64,000 nt of DNA. Source: Globodera rostochiensis. Taxonomy: Eukaryota; Nematoda; Chromadorea; Rhabditida; Heteroderidae. The stretch covers positions 3,960,828 to 4,024,827 of the forward strand of contig JAEVLN010000004.1 of NCBI GenBank assembly GCA_018350325.1, written 5' to 3'. The notes below the pieces were generated by a model. That model saw only the letters and a program-made list of their open reading frames with translations. It ran no database searches and had not been told where the DNA came from. Shown here one piece after another: positions 37,201 through 51,444 of the stretch. A program made the position numbers and the translations under genes. Each line of letters starts with the position of its first letter. Positions within the stretch are counted from its first letter, which is position 1.

Positions 37201-38880
37201 AAAAGAACAGCGGAGATGAGAAACGGCCGAAGGTCCAAAGCCAAACCTGGCGAAATCATTTGGTAGTCGGCTGAGTCCATTATTTGTTCAACTGTCTCCA
37301 GGGCTTTGTCCCTGTCGCCGTTTTTGTTTCGGCGGTTTAATGCAAAAGCGTACAGAAAACGGACGGCCTAAACAAACAAAAAAGGCATAATTTACATAAA
37401 AAGTCTGTAAAAGTCCGGCATTGGTCTGTCTGTCTGTAAATATCGGCGGAATGTTGTGAATAACCTGGGCATGGGTGATCTGCTTCTGATCAATACGTTC
37501 AAGGTCGTCGATCAGGCTAATAATGCCGTCATAGTCTTGAGTGTCCCTTAGGGCGTTAAATTTCATTAACAAATTCGAAAAAGAAACAAATGTTTTTCTT
37601 GACGATAAACAAAAGGCAAATGTAAGAGAAGAACCTTAAGCAGAGGAGAAACTGATGAACAGTGTCCACGGAAAGAACATCTGAACTTTGGGACTAACTC
37701 ATCTCGGTCTGATCAAATGATCTGATCGGTCTCTGATCACCCGGATTGTCCAGTCGGGTGCGCATCCTTTCCAAAAATTTGTTCTGCTCGGGCGCCGATT
37801 CGATGTCGCGCACTTTTCGCAAATCGCTGAGGAACTTCTCTCGGGCATGCGCATTGGCCTCAATGGTCACATTATTCAGTGCTTGCCGAATACGATCCGA
37901 AAATGTGCCCTAAGGGTTGAATGGTTAAATTGGAAATGGCGGGAAGGACAATTCTTACATAAGAGTCACTCCGACCTTTCTTCAGTATTTTCTGATATCG
38001 CTCGTGATGGGAGCCAAATTTTGAGGATCGGTCAGCTGAAAGTAACGTGGGCGTGTCGTCCTTGGACAGAAAGTAGACAATTAGCGAACAATGGGCCAAT
38101 GTTTTCTTAAATATTCGATGCTTTTTAATATTTTGCCTGAGGCAACAAACTTTTAACGCCTCAATTTGCATTTCAGTCTTCTGATCGTCCGGCAAGTCGG
38201 GCGAGTACATGATGATAATGTTGTAGGTTTGGCCCATCGACTCGCGCACTCTTTTGGTTTATTCAATTGACTCAAAAATTAAATGGAAAGCCTACCCCAC
38301 GTGGTAGCAAAGGCTCTGAAGGATTTTGAGAATAAAATGTTTTTTTTAAAAATAATCCTTACCGGTTGTTGTTGAGTTATGGAAAAGTCGATCAGGGCAA
38401 TGTCCGCATTGTAAAAACTGGAATAATTTTGCTGTTTTCAGATTAATTCGAAATGCTTTTACTTGTCTAATGTTGATGACTCGCCGAAATCGAGCCGATC
38501 AAAGTCGATCAGCTTAAACGGAACGAAATGAAGCGACAGAACGATTCGAATTTGGTCAGCCCATAAAGAGAAGTACTTGGAGGTTGACATTCAGCATTGC
38601 TGCCATGGCCTCGATCTCTTGACACGCCATCTCGCGCACCCTCAGACACTTCTGCACTTTCTTGTCGATCACCAGAACCGTCTTCAGCCTCCGCATGTTA
38701 CCGCCGCCGGCGCCGCATCCATTGTATTTGTCCAGTGAGTGCGAAGACTGCTTGAAAGCGCTGGTTCGAAATGTTGGAGGCCCTGAGGGCAGAAGCGAAT
38801 GGTTAATGATGCCTCCGGGGTTGTCGAGCTGTACCTGAACCAGCAACGGAGCTCGAGTCGAGGGTCTGGCCAAAATCCAT
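31227..38880 (-). CDS. nsy-1: MAP kinase kinase kinase, ASK1/NSY-1 family
   Basis: ASK kinases activate p38/JNK cascades under stress and in neuronal or immune signalling. The ATG at 38880 leads to [20 protein letters not shown] and the regulatory domain: [48 protein letters not shown] and [31 protein letters not shown] segments follow at about 36.2 kb. The kinase domain begins [12 protein letters not shown] (about 35240). It keeps the Lys (RSIVVKEIE), then [83 protein letters not shown] and [16 protein letters not shown]. The C-terminal part is proline/serine-rich and ends in a SAM-like domain. That domain reads [20 protein letters not shown] and [20 protein letters not shown], with the stop at 31227. 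All kinase catalytic motifs are intact, so it should be active. Confidence 0.93.
31630..31670. repeat. near-palindromic hairpin in an nsy-1 intron
   Basis: AGACTCTCGAGTCGAGAGTCT and its flanks (GAGTATCGAGACCCA ... GAGTCTCGACCCACC) form an imperfect palindrome of about 40 bases between nsy-1 exons. Confidence 0.6.
35298..35610. repeat. 37-base tandem repeat in an nsy-1 intron
   Basis: The unit is TAATTTGTGTCTAATTTG followed by TGTCTTAATTGTGTGTAAT. It recurs about seven times almost without change from 35341, with a degenerate copy before it. It fills the intron immediately upstream of the exon encoding the kinase glycine loop ([15 protein letters not shown]). Confidence 0.95.
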
Positions 38881-40191
38881 CTCAATAATGTTATGAAGTA
38901 AAAATATAAAATAATTCGAAGAAAATGAGTGTATCCCTTAGATTCAAAAAAGATTAGCTTTTCCAAGATCCGTATAAAATGCATTCTTTGGCGTCACTTT
39001 GTGCTTTTTCTTTGGCCATTCCTTTTAAAACAATAAAAGACGTTACAAATGTCTCGGGAGAGAAAACAGCTAAATGCTTTCGACCGGTGCGGGAAGGAAT
39101 TCCAAATGCTTCATCCATCTCCACGGCCCGCTAAGTGACTGAGCTCACTTTCACCCCCCCCCCCGCCACCCCCGCCCCCTCACATTCCTTCGCCATATTT
39201 AGTGCCAGCAGTCAATTTCACCAATTCACCACTACGAAATGTCAGAGAAGCGTATAAAATGGAGGGGGGGGGGCGTGCGGACAAAAATGGGAGTGTTGGG
39301 GCTGAGAGAACGGGGACGGACGGACGGAAGAAATGGGGGGAGAGGCAATGGAATTTGCGTGGTGCAGCTGTGCGAGAGGGACTCGGGGGGGGGGATTGTG
39401 AGGGGGGAGGGGGGGTGTGAGGGGTGGGGATTCTGAGGGGGGGAGGGGGTGTGAGGGGGGGGGGATTCTGAGGGGGGGGGGGTGTGAGGGGGGGTGGATT
39501 GTGAGGGGGAGGGGGGGGGGGGGGGATTGTGAGGGGGGAGGGGGGGGTGTGAGGGGGGGGGATTGAGGGGGGAGGGGGGTGTGAGGGGGGGGATTGTGAG
39601 GGGGGGAGGGGGGGGGGGGGGTGTGAGGGGGGAGATTGTGAGGGGGGGAGGGGGGTGTGAGGGGGGGGGATTGTGAGGGGGAGGGGGGGGGGGGGGGTGT
39701 GAGGGGGGGGATTCTGAGGGGGGGGGGGGAGGGCTGTAGAAACTGCAATGGGATGCTTCCATTTGTATCGTCGGTCCGAATTAATAAATAGCAAACAAAA
39801 AAATATTTACTTCAAGAAATGTCTGTTTGGATTCAAAAAGCATGTGCCTGGGGGGTTTAGGCGTGGTCACCGCCGACGGAAATTGGCTCAATTCCACCAC
39901 AACGGCACGTGCATTGTTTGGGTAGGGAAAGGGCCCTCCATTCATTCATCAAAAGCAGCCCATCTCATCCATTTATTGGTGGGCTCTCTCTCTCGTCCGT
40001 TTTTATTGATTTGAATTGTTTTATAATTTATGCATAAACATTAAATTGGATTTAATTTGCAAATGAGTTAAAAACGAATTTAGATTAATCGGTGGTTAAT
40101 TGGAAGGAATAATCGCACTTTGATTTGTGTAAAAGACAAACAAAAGAGTGCCGATATGTTTATGAGTCGCATAGATTTAGCCGGGCTTTTG
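38881..40191. other. intergenic between nsy-1 and pkc-3
   Basis: Holds the probable nsy-1 promoter and the 3' flank of pkc-3. It contains C-runs at 39153-39162 and the G-rich repeat annotated separately. No supported exon. Confidence 0.5.
39264..39733. repeat. G-rich minisatellite (GATTGTGAGGGGGG / GGTGTGAGGGG units)
   Basis: About 470 bases alternate GGTGTGAGGGGGGGG and GGGATTGTGAGGGGGGAGG with variable G-run lengths. The opposite strand is open in all frames as proline/serine/histidine-rich text, which follows from the repeat. Strong G-quadruplex potential on the plus strand. Confidence 0.92.
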
Positions 40192-43960
<3,769 letters not shown>

Positions 43961-44471
43961 TTCTGTGAAATAATTTAATAATAATTTGTTAACATCGAAA
44001 TTTTTCTGAAAAAAGAACATCAACGCCAAAAAAAATGGTCGTGAATCGCTTTATTGCATTGGCGAAGAAATGACGCGAATTGAACAACGACAATAAGGCT
44101 AACTAAGCCTAACGCGCGAATCTGATAACATTTTTTGGCGGAAACCATTTTAAAGCAATTTATGAGCCTTGGACTGAAAGTGTCCATTTCAGTGGGGACT
44201 CAGTTGACCATTGTGCTAAAAATGCACAAAATCATTTATATATTTAAGTTTAAGCTTTCAAATATAATTGACAATAATATTTGTTACTATTTTTATGCTC
44301 CAAACAACAATTCATCGGCATAAATAAGAAAATCGCACAAAATGAAAGGCCACAAAGCGCCCCGCCAACAGCGAGCATGCGATGACGGAGCCGGAGCAAG
44401 TAATGGGGCGAGACGCAATGAATTCGTCGCCATCGATCGACTAACCGGACTGTCGGCCCCCTCCCCTCACA
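43961..44471. other. spacer between lgc channel gene and pkc-3
   Basis: About 510 bases holding the pkc-3 5' flank and the 3' flank of the channel gene. AT-rich between 44150 and 44340. No supported exon. Confidence 0.4.
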
Positions 44472-47400
44472 TTATTGTACGATCAATCCCCCGCTTGAAT
44501 GCAATTCCCCGCTGGTCTCGGCCGCTTTCCGACCATAATAAGACCAATAGACGATCTTTGGAAGGGAATGGATTAACTGGGGGGTTGGGGGGAGGGGGAG
44601 GAGAGGGGTGGGGGGTAGGGGAGGGGGAGGGGGGGGGGGGGGGGGGGTGGGGGAGGGGGAGGGGGGGGGGGGAGGGGGGGGGGAGTGACCGGCCAATGGT
44701 TAAATAAGGGGGGGGAGAGGGGTGGGGGGTAGGGGAGGGGGAGGGGGGGGGGGTGGGGGGGAGGGGGGGGGGGGGGAGGGGGGGGGAGTGACCGGCCAAT
44801 GGTTAAATAAGGGGGGGGGGAGAGGTGGGGGGTAGGGGAGGGGGAGGGGGAGGGGGGGGGGGGGGGGGGTGGGGGGGAGGGGGGGGGGGGGGGGGGGGAG
44901 GGGGGGGGAGTGACCGGCCAATGGTTAAATAAGGGGGGGGGGAGAGGGGTGGGGGTAGGGGAGGGGGAGGGGGGGGGGGGGGGAGTGACCGGCCAATGGT
45001 TAAATAAGGGGGGGGGGCTGAGAAAAACTCACATTGAAAAGCGCGAACATTGTGGGGAAAGCGATTCGAGACACCTTTAAAGGGATAATTCTGCACACTT
45101 TTCATTAATCACTTTGTTCTCGACCTTGTCTATTGATTCGGCCTGGATTTGTGAGGGCGCAAAGTGATTGAGCAATGCGATAAATCGAAATCGCAAAGGC
45201 GGCGTTCGTTGCTGAAGCCTTACAACAAAGTCACCGTCCATTCTAAAAATTTGATAAATTCGGAATTTCAAAGTGCTCACGGGAGCATGAACCGCCTCTC
45301 GCAACTCTGCCGGACCAGCGTTCCTCCGAACTTTGGCGATAAGTCTCCGTCGCTTGCCCCGTCGGCGATGTGCTGCTTATTGTGAGGTCCATTTCCCATT
45401 GGCCCTCTCCCATTCTCTTCCTCTCGCCTATTATTGCACATAATCGGCCCCGCAGGCGTCTTTTTGCTGCGCGTATGCGCCGAAGGCATTTCGCGCACTT
45501 TGAAGCCAACGATGGCCAACTCGAGAAGACCTTAGGGCGTTTTGAGTTCATTGAGCCAAAAAAGGGGAGATTACTGCAGAAAATGAAGAACATCGCTCCC
45601 AACATCCAAACATCGATTGCCTTCACGTAGGATACTCGAGGAAGATTTCTAGGCCAAATGTCCAATTAAACTCTCGAATGGTATCCAAAATAATTTAAAT
45701 TGTTTTATTTACTTACCTCATAATGTTCCCGAACTGGAATATCATTGCCTAAACTTCGAATGTAAACATTGACTATGAAGTTATTCTAAACCCAACCAAA
45801 AGAGCGTTGACGCCGAGCATTGTACGAGCGGGAATTGCTTTAGAGCCCAAACTGAAGGATACCCAACTGAAATATTCAGAGCTTGGCAACTTCAAGCAAA
45901 TATTCGGCCAAACCTTATAAAAATGGTCAAATAGGTAGGCACATAAGCCTGCATAAAGTACCAAACGTAACGTCTCTCGAACGATAGCTTCACGTGGAGT
46001 TCGTCCTCAACGGAAACCTTCAGACATTTCCCCCCGGGGCTGTCCGGTCAGTTTAATTTTGGTTTAAATTTCCATTTAAAAAACTTTCTTCAACCCATTT
46101 AAGTCTTTAATGCTTTTTCTTACCCACATTCCAGCAGGATATGGCTGAAATTAGGAAAATTTTACGGCAATTTTCCTTACCTACCTCGACGACAAGATAG
46201 GCCTGAATGTTGACCAAATTGAAGTCGGGCAACAAAATGGTGTTAATTGGGTACACCGGAGTCGGGTTCAGTGAGTTCCATCGCATCCGAACCTCTTGAT
46301 TGTTGTAGTTGAAGCTTTCGTAGATCAGATGGCATGTTTGGATGTCCATCGGGAAGTTTGTCCTACGGTGAAAGCGACTCAATGGCGGCACACATTTACG
46401 TAATCGGCACTTACAGGTCCATGGCACACGGCCCTTTCACTCGCACTCGCTTTAAATGGATAATATTTATTCGGGGGGATTTCGGGATAACTCACATAAT
46501 TAACCCAAATGGTTCCGTTCGGATAAAGCATCAAAAATATGTTCCTAAACCGCTTTTACATATTATGCAACGAATGCGTCCACCGTCAACTGACTGGAAG
46601 GGCGAATTGTGAATTTGAGCAACTTTGGAGTTGATGAAGCACGAATTGGGCGTCCACAGCTTTTCAAGTACTTGATGGCTGCATGGAATGGAAACATTGT
46701 GCCCTTTTGGGACTGATTTGTCCCATTTGTACTTTGAGTCCGATTATTACATCCCGGGTGATTAGATTAGGTAAATACTGATCTAAGATCAGACCGGTTC
46801 TTGCCAAAGATCATTCGGATACTGATTCAATGTTCTCACCTCAACGTCAAATTCTGCTTGCATGGAGACATATGCTCGAAATTGAGTGCCGGATCCAACC
46901 ACATCTGAGCAAACGGAACGAATTATTTTTTTAGTGCAACTGACCTCGTTGATGTAGATGTCCATCTCGAAATCGTTGGTTATTTCACTTATTGAACTGA
47001 TCGCCTGAGGAGAAGCAGATTTCAAGATAAAAAAAACTCAATTGCCTGAAGCCAAAATTCGATTGCCACGTCTACTCCATTTTCTTCTGAGAAATACAAA
47101 AGTCCGCTACCGTAAGACAGACGTCGAAATGCGGTTTCTGACCTGGTATACGGTATTTGTTGTATCCCGTTCCGTTGAGAAGTTTGTCGATGATCTGCGT
47201 CTGAGTTGTGCAGTTACGCCTCGCTGTCGTTTTCCTTGGGGGCTTTTCGTTGTTGTGTTCCGCAGATTTTCTGTTGTTGAAATTGAAGAAAGGCCTGTCG
47301 GTGGTGCTCTCACCTTCGGGCCTCTTCTCGTGGAAAATGTGCACAATCCCTAACAAATAAGGACAACTCCCATAATAATTTCCCTTAAAGCTTTTCCAGC

Positions 47401-47696
47401 GCCGTTTATTTCAGTCTTTTGTTTTTCAAATATTAATTTCGGTTAGGGTCACGTCATTTAAACAAAACAAAAACCCCAAAATCCACCCAATCGCATCACC
47501 CAATGTCCAAATTCTAGCCGGTACCGTAATCCACGTCATTATTTTCGATGAATTCGGAATTCGACCCATCAACTGCTGTCGGTCCATCAACATCGACTCC
47601 ATTCACCGGATGAGGCCAAATTTGTGTTAAGTTACAGAGAAATGACAGAAACATGAAGTTCCAGTTATGAGTTAGTGTTAAGCAATGAGTTTTCAT
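44472..47696 (-). CDS. anionic cys-loop ligand-gated ion channel (ACC/LGC-46-like)
   Basis: These are pentameric chloride channels of the nervous system. A probable signal exon starts at ATG 47696 ([18 protein letters not shown]). The extracellular domain then reads [37 protein letters not shown] and [15 protein letters not shown]. The last is a cys loop with exactly 13 residues between its cysteines. [13 protein letters not shown] and [16 protein letters not shown] follow. The membrane domain has [20 protein letters not shown], where PAR before TM2 marks anion selectivity. Next come [32 protein letters not shown] and [19 protein letters not shown] TM3 text. TM4 is split: [14 protein letters not shown], then [13 protein letters not shown] in the last exon (44555-44472, stop). 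The [17 protein letters not shown] segment resembles the nematode acetylcholine-gated chloride channel clade; the ligand assignment is tentative. Confidence 0.87.
44578..45017. repeat. G-run minisatellite inside the channel gene's last intron
   Basis: Four copies of GAGTGACCGGCCAATGGTTA plus AATAAGG (at about 44683, 44786, 44908 and 44983) are separated by G-rich tracts with variable poly-G runs. The tracts follow a GAGAGGGGTGGGGGGTAGGG pattern and are 50-95 bases long. The array interrupts TM4 between FALFN and IVYWSYY. Its transcribed strand order puts C-runs in the pre-mRNA. Confidence 0.93.
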
Positions 47697-48450
47697 TAGG
47701 CTTAAAAGTTTGTAATTTGTTACAATGCAAATTAAACGCCCATTTGCAAAAAGAATAACAATTGACAACCCCCCAAATGCCATTTCTGTCAGTTTTTTGA
47801 AAGGTTTTCCCCTTTTTTAGGTCGGCATTTACGAAAGTGCAATTGACGGCTCGGGCAAGAAAGTGGGGAGGGAAGGGAATGGGGGGGGGGGGGGGGGAAA
47901 CGCCTTGGGGGATGAAATGACCCAAAAAATAGTGCCCACGGCAAGTTAGTTTTGGAAGACTTGGCCACAGAACAAATTGACTCCACTGTTTAAGCGACAC
48001 GTCCTTAATCATTTTTCGGCAAAGTGTCAGAGGACGGCACACAAACACTCAGTCAGTCACTTCCAATGCATTTATGTGCCCTAATCCCCCCCCCACGCCA
48101 TCGTTCAGCAAAAATGGCCGTGGTTACTGCTGATAAATAAGTCAAAAAATATGAAAATGAAAAAAGAAAAAAGAGATTTTTAATAATGGGAAAACAAACA
48201 TTTTGCGTTCCTGCTTCTCCATGAACTGTGCATACTTTTTATTTCATTTTAAAGAAGCAAAAATGTGCCAACATGTACATAGGTATATATTTTATGCAAA
48301 AAGATTATCGAAATTAATTTGTCATAAAAGTAAATCCGATTTTTAAATGTTTTACTTAAAATGGAATATTTATGTTGACGTCGCTAAGGAAATTGAGGAA
48401 GTTAAAAAGTAACAAATGGTGCCCTCCTTAGGCCTTAAGTGCGGGTGCAA
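47697..48450. other. intergenic, channel gene promoter region
   Basis: Contains a G-run at 47880-47897, a C-run at 48086-48093 and AT-rich DNA from 48120 to 48420. No supported exon. Confidence 0.4.
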
Positions 48451-48616
48451 ATGGCTCCCGAGGGCACACGTCAAAGAAACTTTCCACAAAAGTTTTTGCC
48501 TGAAGCACTTTTCGCTTTACGCCAAATTCTAATTGCTGCTCAACAGAGATTGGAAGGGCCAAGAAAGGGCAATTACCTCGGTTTGTTCAGCAATTCCCCG
48601 GCCGTCGCATTGTCTC
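48451..48616 (+). CDS. candidate isolated coding exon, unassigned
   Basis: From ATG 48451 the frame reads as normal protein (MAPEGTRQRNFPQKFLPEAL, then FALRQILIAAQQRLEGPRK and NYLGLFSNSPAVALSQESL). It reaches a plausible donor (TTTAG|GTACAT) near 48627. I could not find its partner exons. It might be an upstream exon of the polyglutamine zinc-domain gene at 51.4 kb or a separate gene. The evidence is reading-frame quality only. Confidence 0.28.
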
Positions 48617-48719
48617 AAGAAAGTTTAGGTACATTTTTATTTGTTTTTCGAGAGATAAGTAAAAAACATTTTCAAATCTTTTTCTTCAAAATCTTTAGAC
48701 TAAATATTTGAATTTGGGT

Positions 48720-49671
48720 TAGCGCTAAACTTTATGGGATAAACTTATTTCGGACATGACATTCTGGCGCCTTATTTTTTAACATTTTCGCTTGAATGAA
48801 TGGCCGCCGCCTGAGGGGAGCTTTATGTCCGAACGAATCGATTTGAATTTTTGTTGCATTTTCTTATAAAAGCTCAAAATTGAAAGTGAGCGGATTTTGA
48901 TGGGATGCCCGGCCATCACAATTTAGCAAATGATGATAATATTTTTATTTAACGGAAAGTGGCGGAACGCAAAACTTCCGGATGCCGCGAACAGATGGAC
49001 TAATATGGATGGAAATTGGCAAATGGAGGCGAAAAGAGTGAAGAAGCCTTGCTTATTCATTTAAACTGATTGAGAAAACAATAAAAACTGCCCGTGTTTG
49101 ATGGTGAATGGCTTTTGCTAAATGGTTTCGTTGACATGAGCAGTTTTGTTGGAGTATTTGTGAAAACTTTATTTTGTAATATTTTATTGGATCGCAACCA
49201 GCAAAGGGACGTGCGCATAACATCCAAACGATTATGCGGGCACTTTTGCGTTATCCGACCCCCCCCCCCCCAAACGGTGACTGGACCTTCCAATTTAGAC
49301 AATTAATTCAAATTTAATTGATTATCTAATTTCCTTATTATTCCTTGACAAATCAAATTTCTTCGCAGAATTTTGTTATGTTTGCAAATACAATGAATAA
49401 ATTAAAAATAAAAGCGACATTATTCGACCTTCTCAATCAACAACAATAAACAGTACCAAATGTGCTTAAGGATTAATAAACAAAATTCGTAGGAATAACC
49501 TCCGATTTCCTTATTTATTGGAATAAATTTTCTGCAAAAAACCGTCATAAGGGGCGAATAGCCCACAAAATTCTCTACAGGATCGCCCTTTGGCTCTAAG
49601 CTATCCGACTTTTCCCCGAAGAAAATTTTTGTCGACATCCTTCACCAGGGGTACTGTAGGTCAAATTAACC
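48720..49671. other. intergenic
   Basis: AT-rich spacer with one C-run (49259-49270). Nothing coding is supported. Confidence 0.4.
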
Positions 49672-49846
49672 CAGGGTTCGTAACAAAAATTCTTCAAAAA
49701 GCTCCCCAAATCTCAAATAAAGAACAAAAAAGGACGTGTACCCCAAATAAAGGACAAATCTTTAAAAAAAGGACATATCAAATTTTATAGATTGGGGTAC
49801 CCCAAAAAAGGACAAATCTTTAAAAAAAGGACAGTTACGAACCCTG
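49672..49846. mobile_element. hAT-like MITE with intact TIRs and 8-base target duplication
   Basis: A 175-base element has perfect 13-base terminal inverted repeats: CAGGGTTCGTAAC at 49672-49684 and GTTACGAACCCTG at 49834-49846. It is flanked by perfect 8-base direct repeats AATTAACC (49664-49671 and 49847-49854). The CAGGG end and 8-base duplication are hAT superfamily hallmarks. The interior has repeated AAAGGACAAATCTTTAAA blocks and no coding frame. A decayed relative lies at 18124-18215. The intact duplication argues for a recent insertion. Confidence 0.9.
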
Positions 49847-50100
49847 AATTAACCTCGAGAACCCCCGGACGGGTTTTTGCCAGTTGACGAATTTTGGTTT
49901 TTTGCTTAGTCGATGAAATGTCGTGTTCACGAAATGTCGGTCGATGAATATACATTTGTGTTATGGTTACAAACCGTACTGTACAAAAGGTCACCGGACA
50001 AAAGGTAATCCCGGACAAAATATCACAAAATTGGTCAAAAATAACTAAATGGCTACAAGCCGGTTTAAAGGCTATGCCGCACAGATTCTTGATCGAAAGA

Positions 50101-50332
50101 TTTTGGCCTCTCGGCGAAATGTCCGATTTTGGCCTCTCGGCGAAATGTCCGATTTTGGCCTCTCGGCGAAATGTCCGATTTTGGCCTCTCGGCGAAATGT
50201 CCGATTTTGGCCTCTCGGCGAAATGTCCGATTTTGGCCTCTCGGCGAAATGTCCGATTTTGGCCTCTCGGCGAAATGTCCGATTTTGGCCTCTCGGCGAA
50301 ATGTCCGATTTTGGCCTCTCGGCGAAATGTCC
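50101..50332. repeat. perfect 26-base tandem array, 9 copies
   Basis: The unit TTTTGGCCTCTCGGCGAAAT plus GTCCGA is repeated nine times with no substitutions; the ninth copy lacks the last two bases. Since 26 is not a multiple of 3, each strand reads all three frames in turn, and the long open frames are a repeat effect. Perfect homogeneity points to recent expansion or active homogenisation. Confidence 0.97.
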
Positions 50333-50460
50333 ACACACGCAGCCAGCTCCTTTCCTGTTTTTCCCCCAAAGTGATGACGCTGAAACACCCTAATCCATCC
50401 ATCTACCCATGCTGATTAGTGTTGAGCCTCGTCCCTCCCTCGACTTCTTCTCTTCCAGTC

Positions 50461-51245
50461 ACCCCCCCCCCCCCCGGGTTTTCCCAGTCAGCGCGAATAA
50501 TGGGATTGGGTGGGGGCAAAGGAGAGAGTATCGATTGGGGGACTGGGCTGGATGTAGGGGAAGGGGGGGGGGGGGGGGGGGGGGGGGTCGGGTTCCCCAT
50601 CCCCAGCACCCCCCCCCCCTCCCCCTACCCCACCACCATCATCATCGTCCGCCGCCTCTTCCTCCTCCCTCTGCTGCTCCTCGCCGACAACAACATCCCC
50701 CCCCTCCCCCCCCCCCCTCTAACCAATCGCCACCCACCCCCACTCACTTTGTTTGTCTGCCCCCTACCCACTCCACATGTGCTTTCCTCCTCCCCTGCCC
50801 CCATCCCTCTCCTCTCTTCCTGTGTCCTCTCCCCCACCCCTCTCCTTTATCTCCCCCCCAGCCCCATCTCCCCCCTCCCCCCCCCCCCAGCAAAGCACTT
50901 CCCGCCCGCACAGGAAGAGAACAGAGAGCGGGGGGGGGGGGGGCGGGGAGCACTTCCCTCGCCCCCTTCCCCAAAAGACCCCTCCTGCCCCCTCATCCTC
51001 TTCTCATCTTCCCCCCCCCCTCCCCCCCCCCCCCACTCCGTCCTCATTCACCCCCCCCCCACAGCACCGCCGCCGCTTCGCTTGCCCCTTCCCCTCTTCG
51101 CCCATCACTACCACCACCACCACCACTGACTGAACCTTCCCTTCCACGGACCCCTCCATCCCAAAGAAGACCGACCCCTCCCCACCCCCCCCCCCCCCTC
51201 AACCAACCGCTCCTTGAGTTTCATCGACCCCCCCCACACCTCGCC
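50461..51245. repeat. C-rich (and short G-rich) low-complexity region
   Basis: Nearly 800 bases dominated by C-runs (for example 50461-50474, 50610-50618, 51010-51034 and 51187-51199). A G-run lies at 50565-50587, with CCACCACCACCAC at 51110-51126. It is open as proline-rich text in several frames, which reflects composition. It lies upstream of the polyglutamine zinc-domain gene and may be promoter or 5' leader. Confidence 0.8.
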
Positions 51246-51444
51246 CCCTCCTTTCTTGATAGTTGGCCTTGGACCCACGACTTTCTTCCTTTTTCGGTAA
51301 TGGCACCGGGCCAAAACATAACAAAAGAATGTCTGTCTGTCCATGGGGATCTAACCAAAGATCGGATAATTTGTTGGATCACAACTTTTATGCATTCAGG
51401 TTAAACTTACGTACAAAGAAAAAGCACACTATTGAAAGCGGAAA

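Noticed and set aside
39180..39794. A 204-codon minus-strand proline/serine-rich frame
   Set aside because: It is a translation of the G-rich repeat at 39264-39733, open in several frames at once.
50101..50332. CRISPR-like array
   Set aside because: Units are directly abutting identical 26-mers with no unique spacers, in a eukaryotic genome.
49785..50415. Repetitive proteins with EMSDFGLSAKCPILASRR-like or REAKIGHFAERPKS-like units on both strands
   Set aside because: They come from the 26-base array, which cycles through all three frames; no gene context.
50409..51404. A 331-codon plus-strand frame
   Set aside because: Proline/histidine/leucine-rich throughout and matched by other open frames over the same C-rich DNA; a composition effect.
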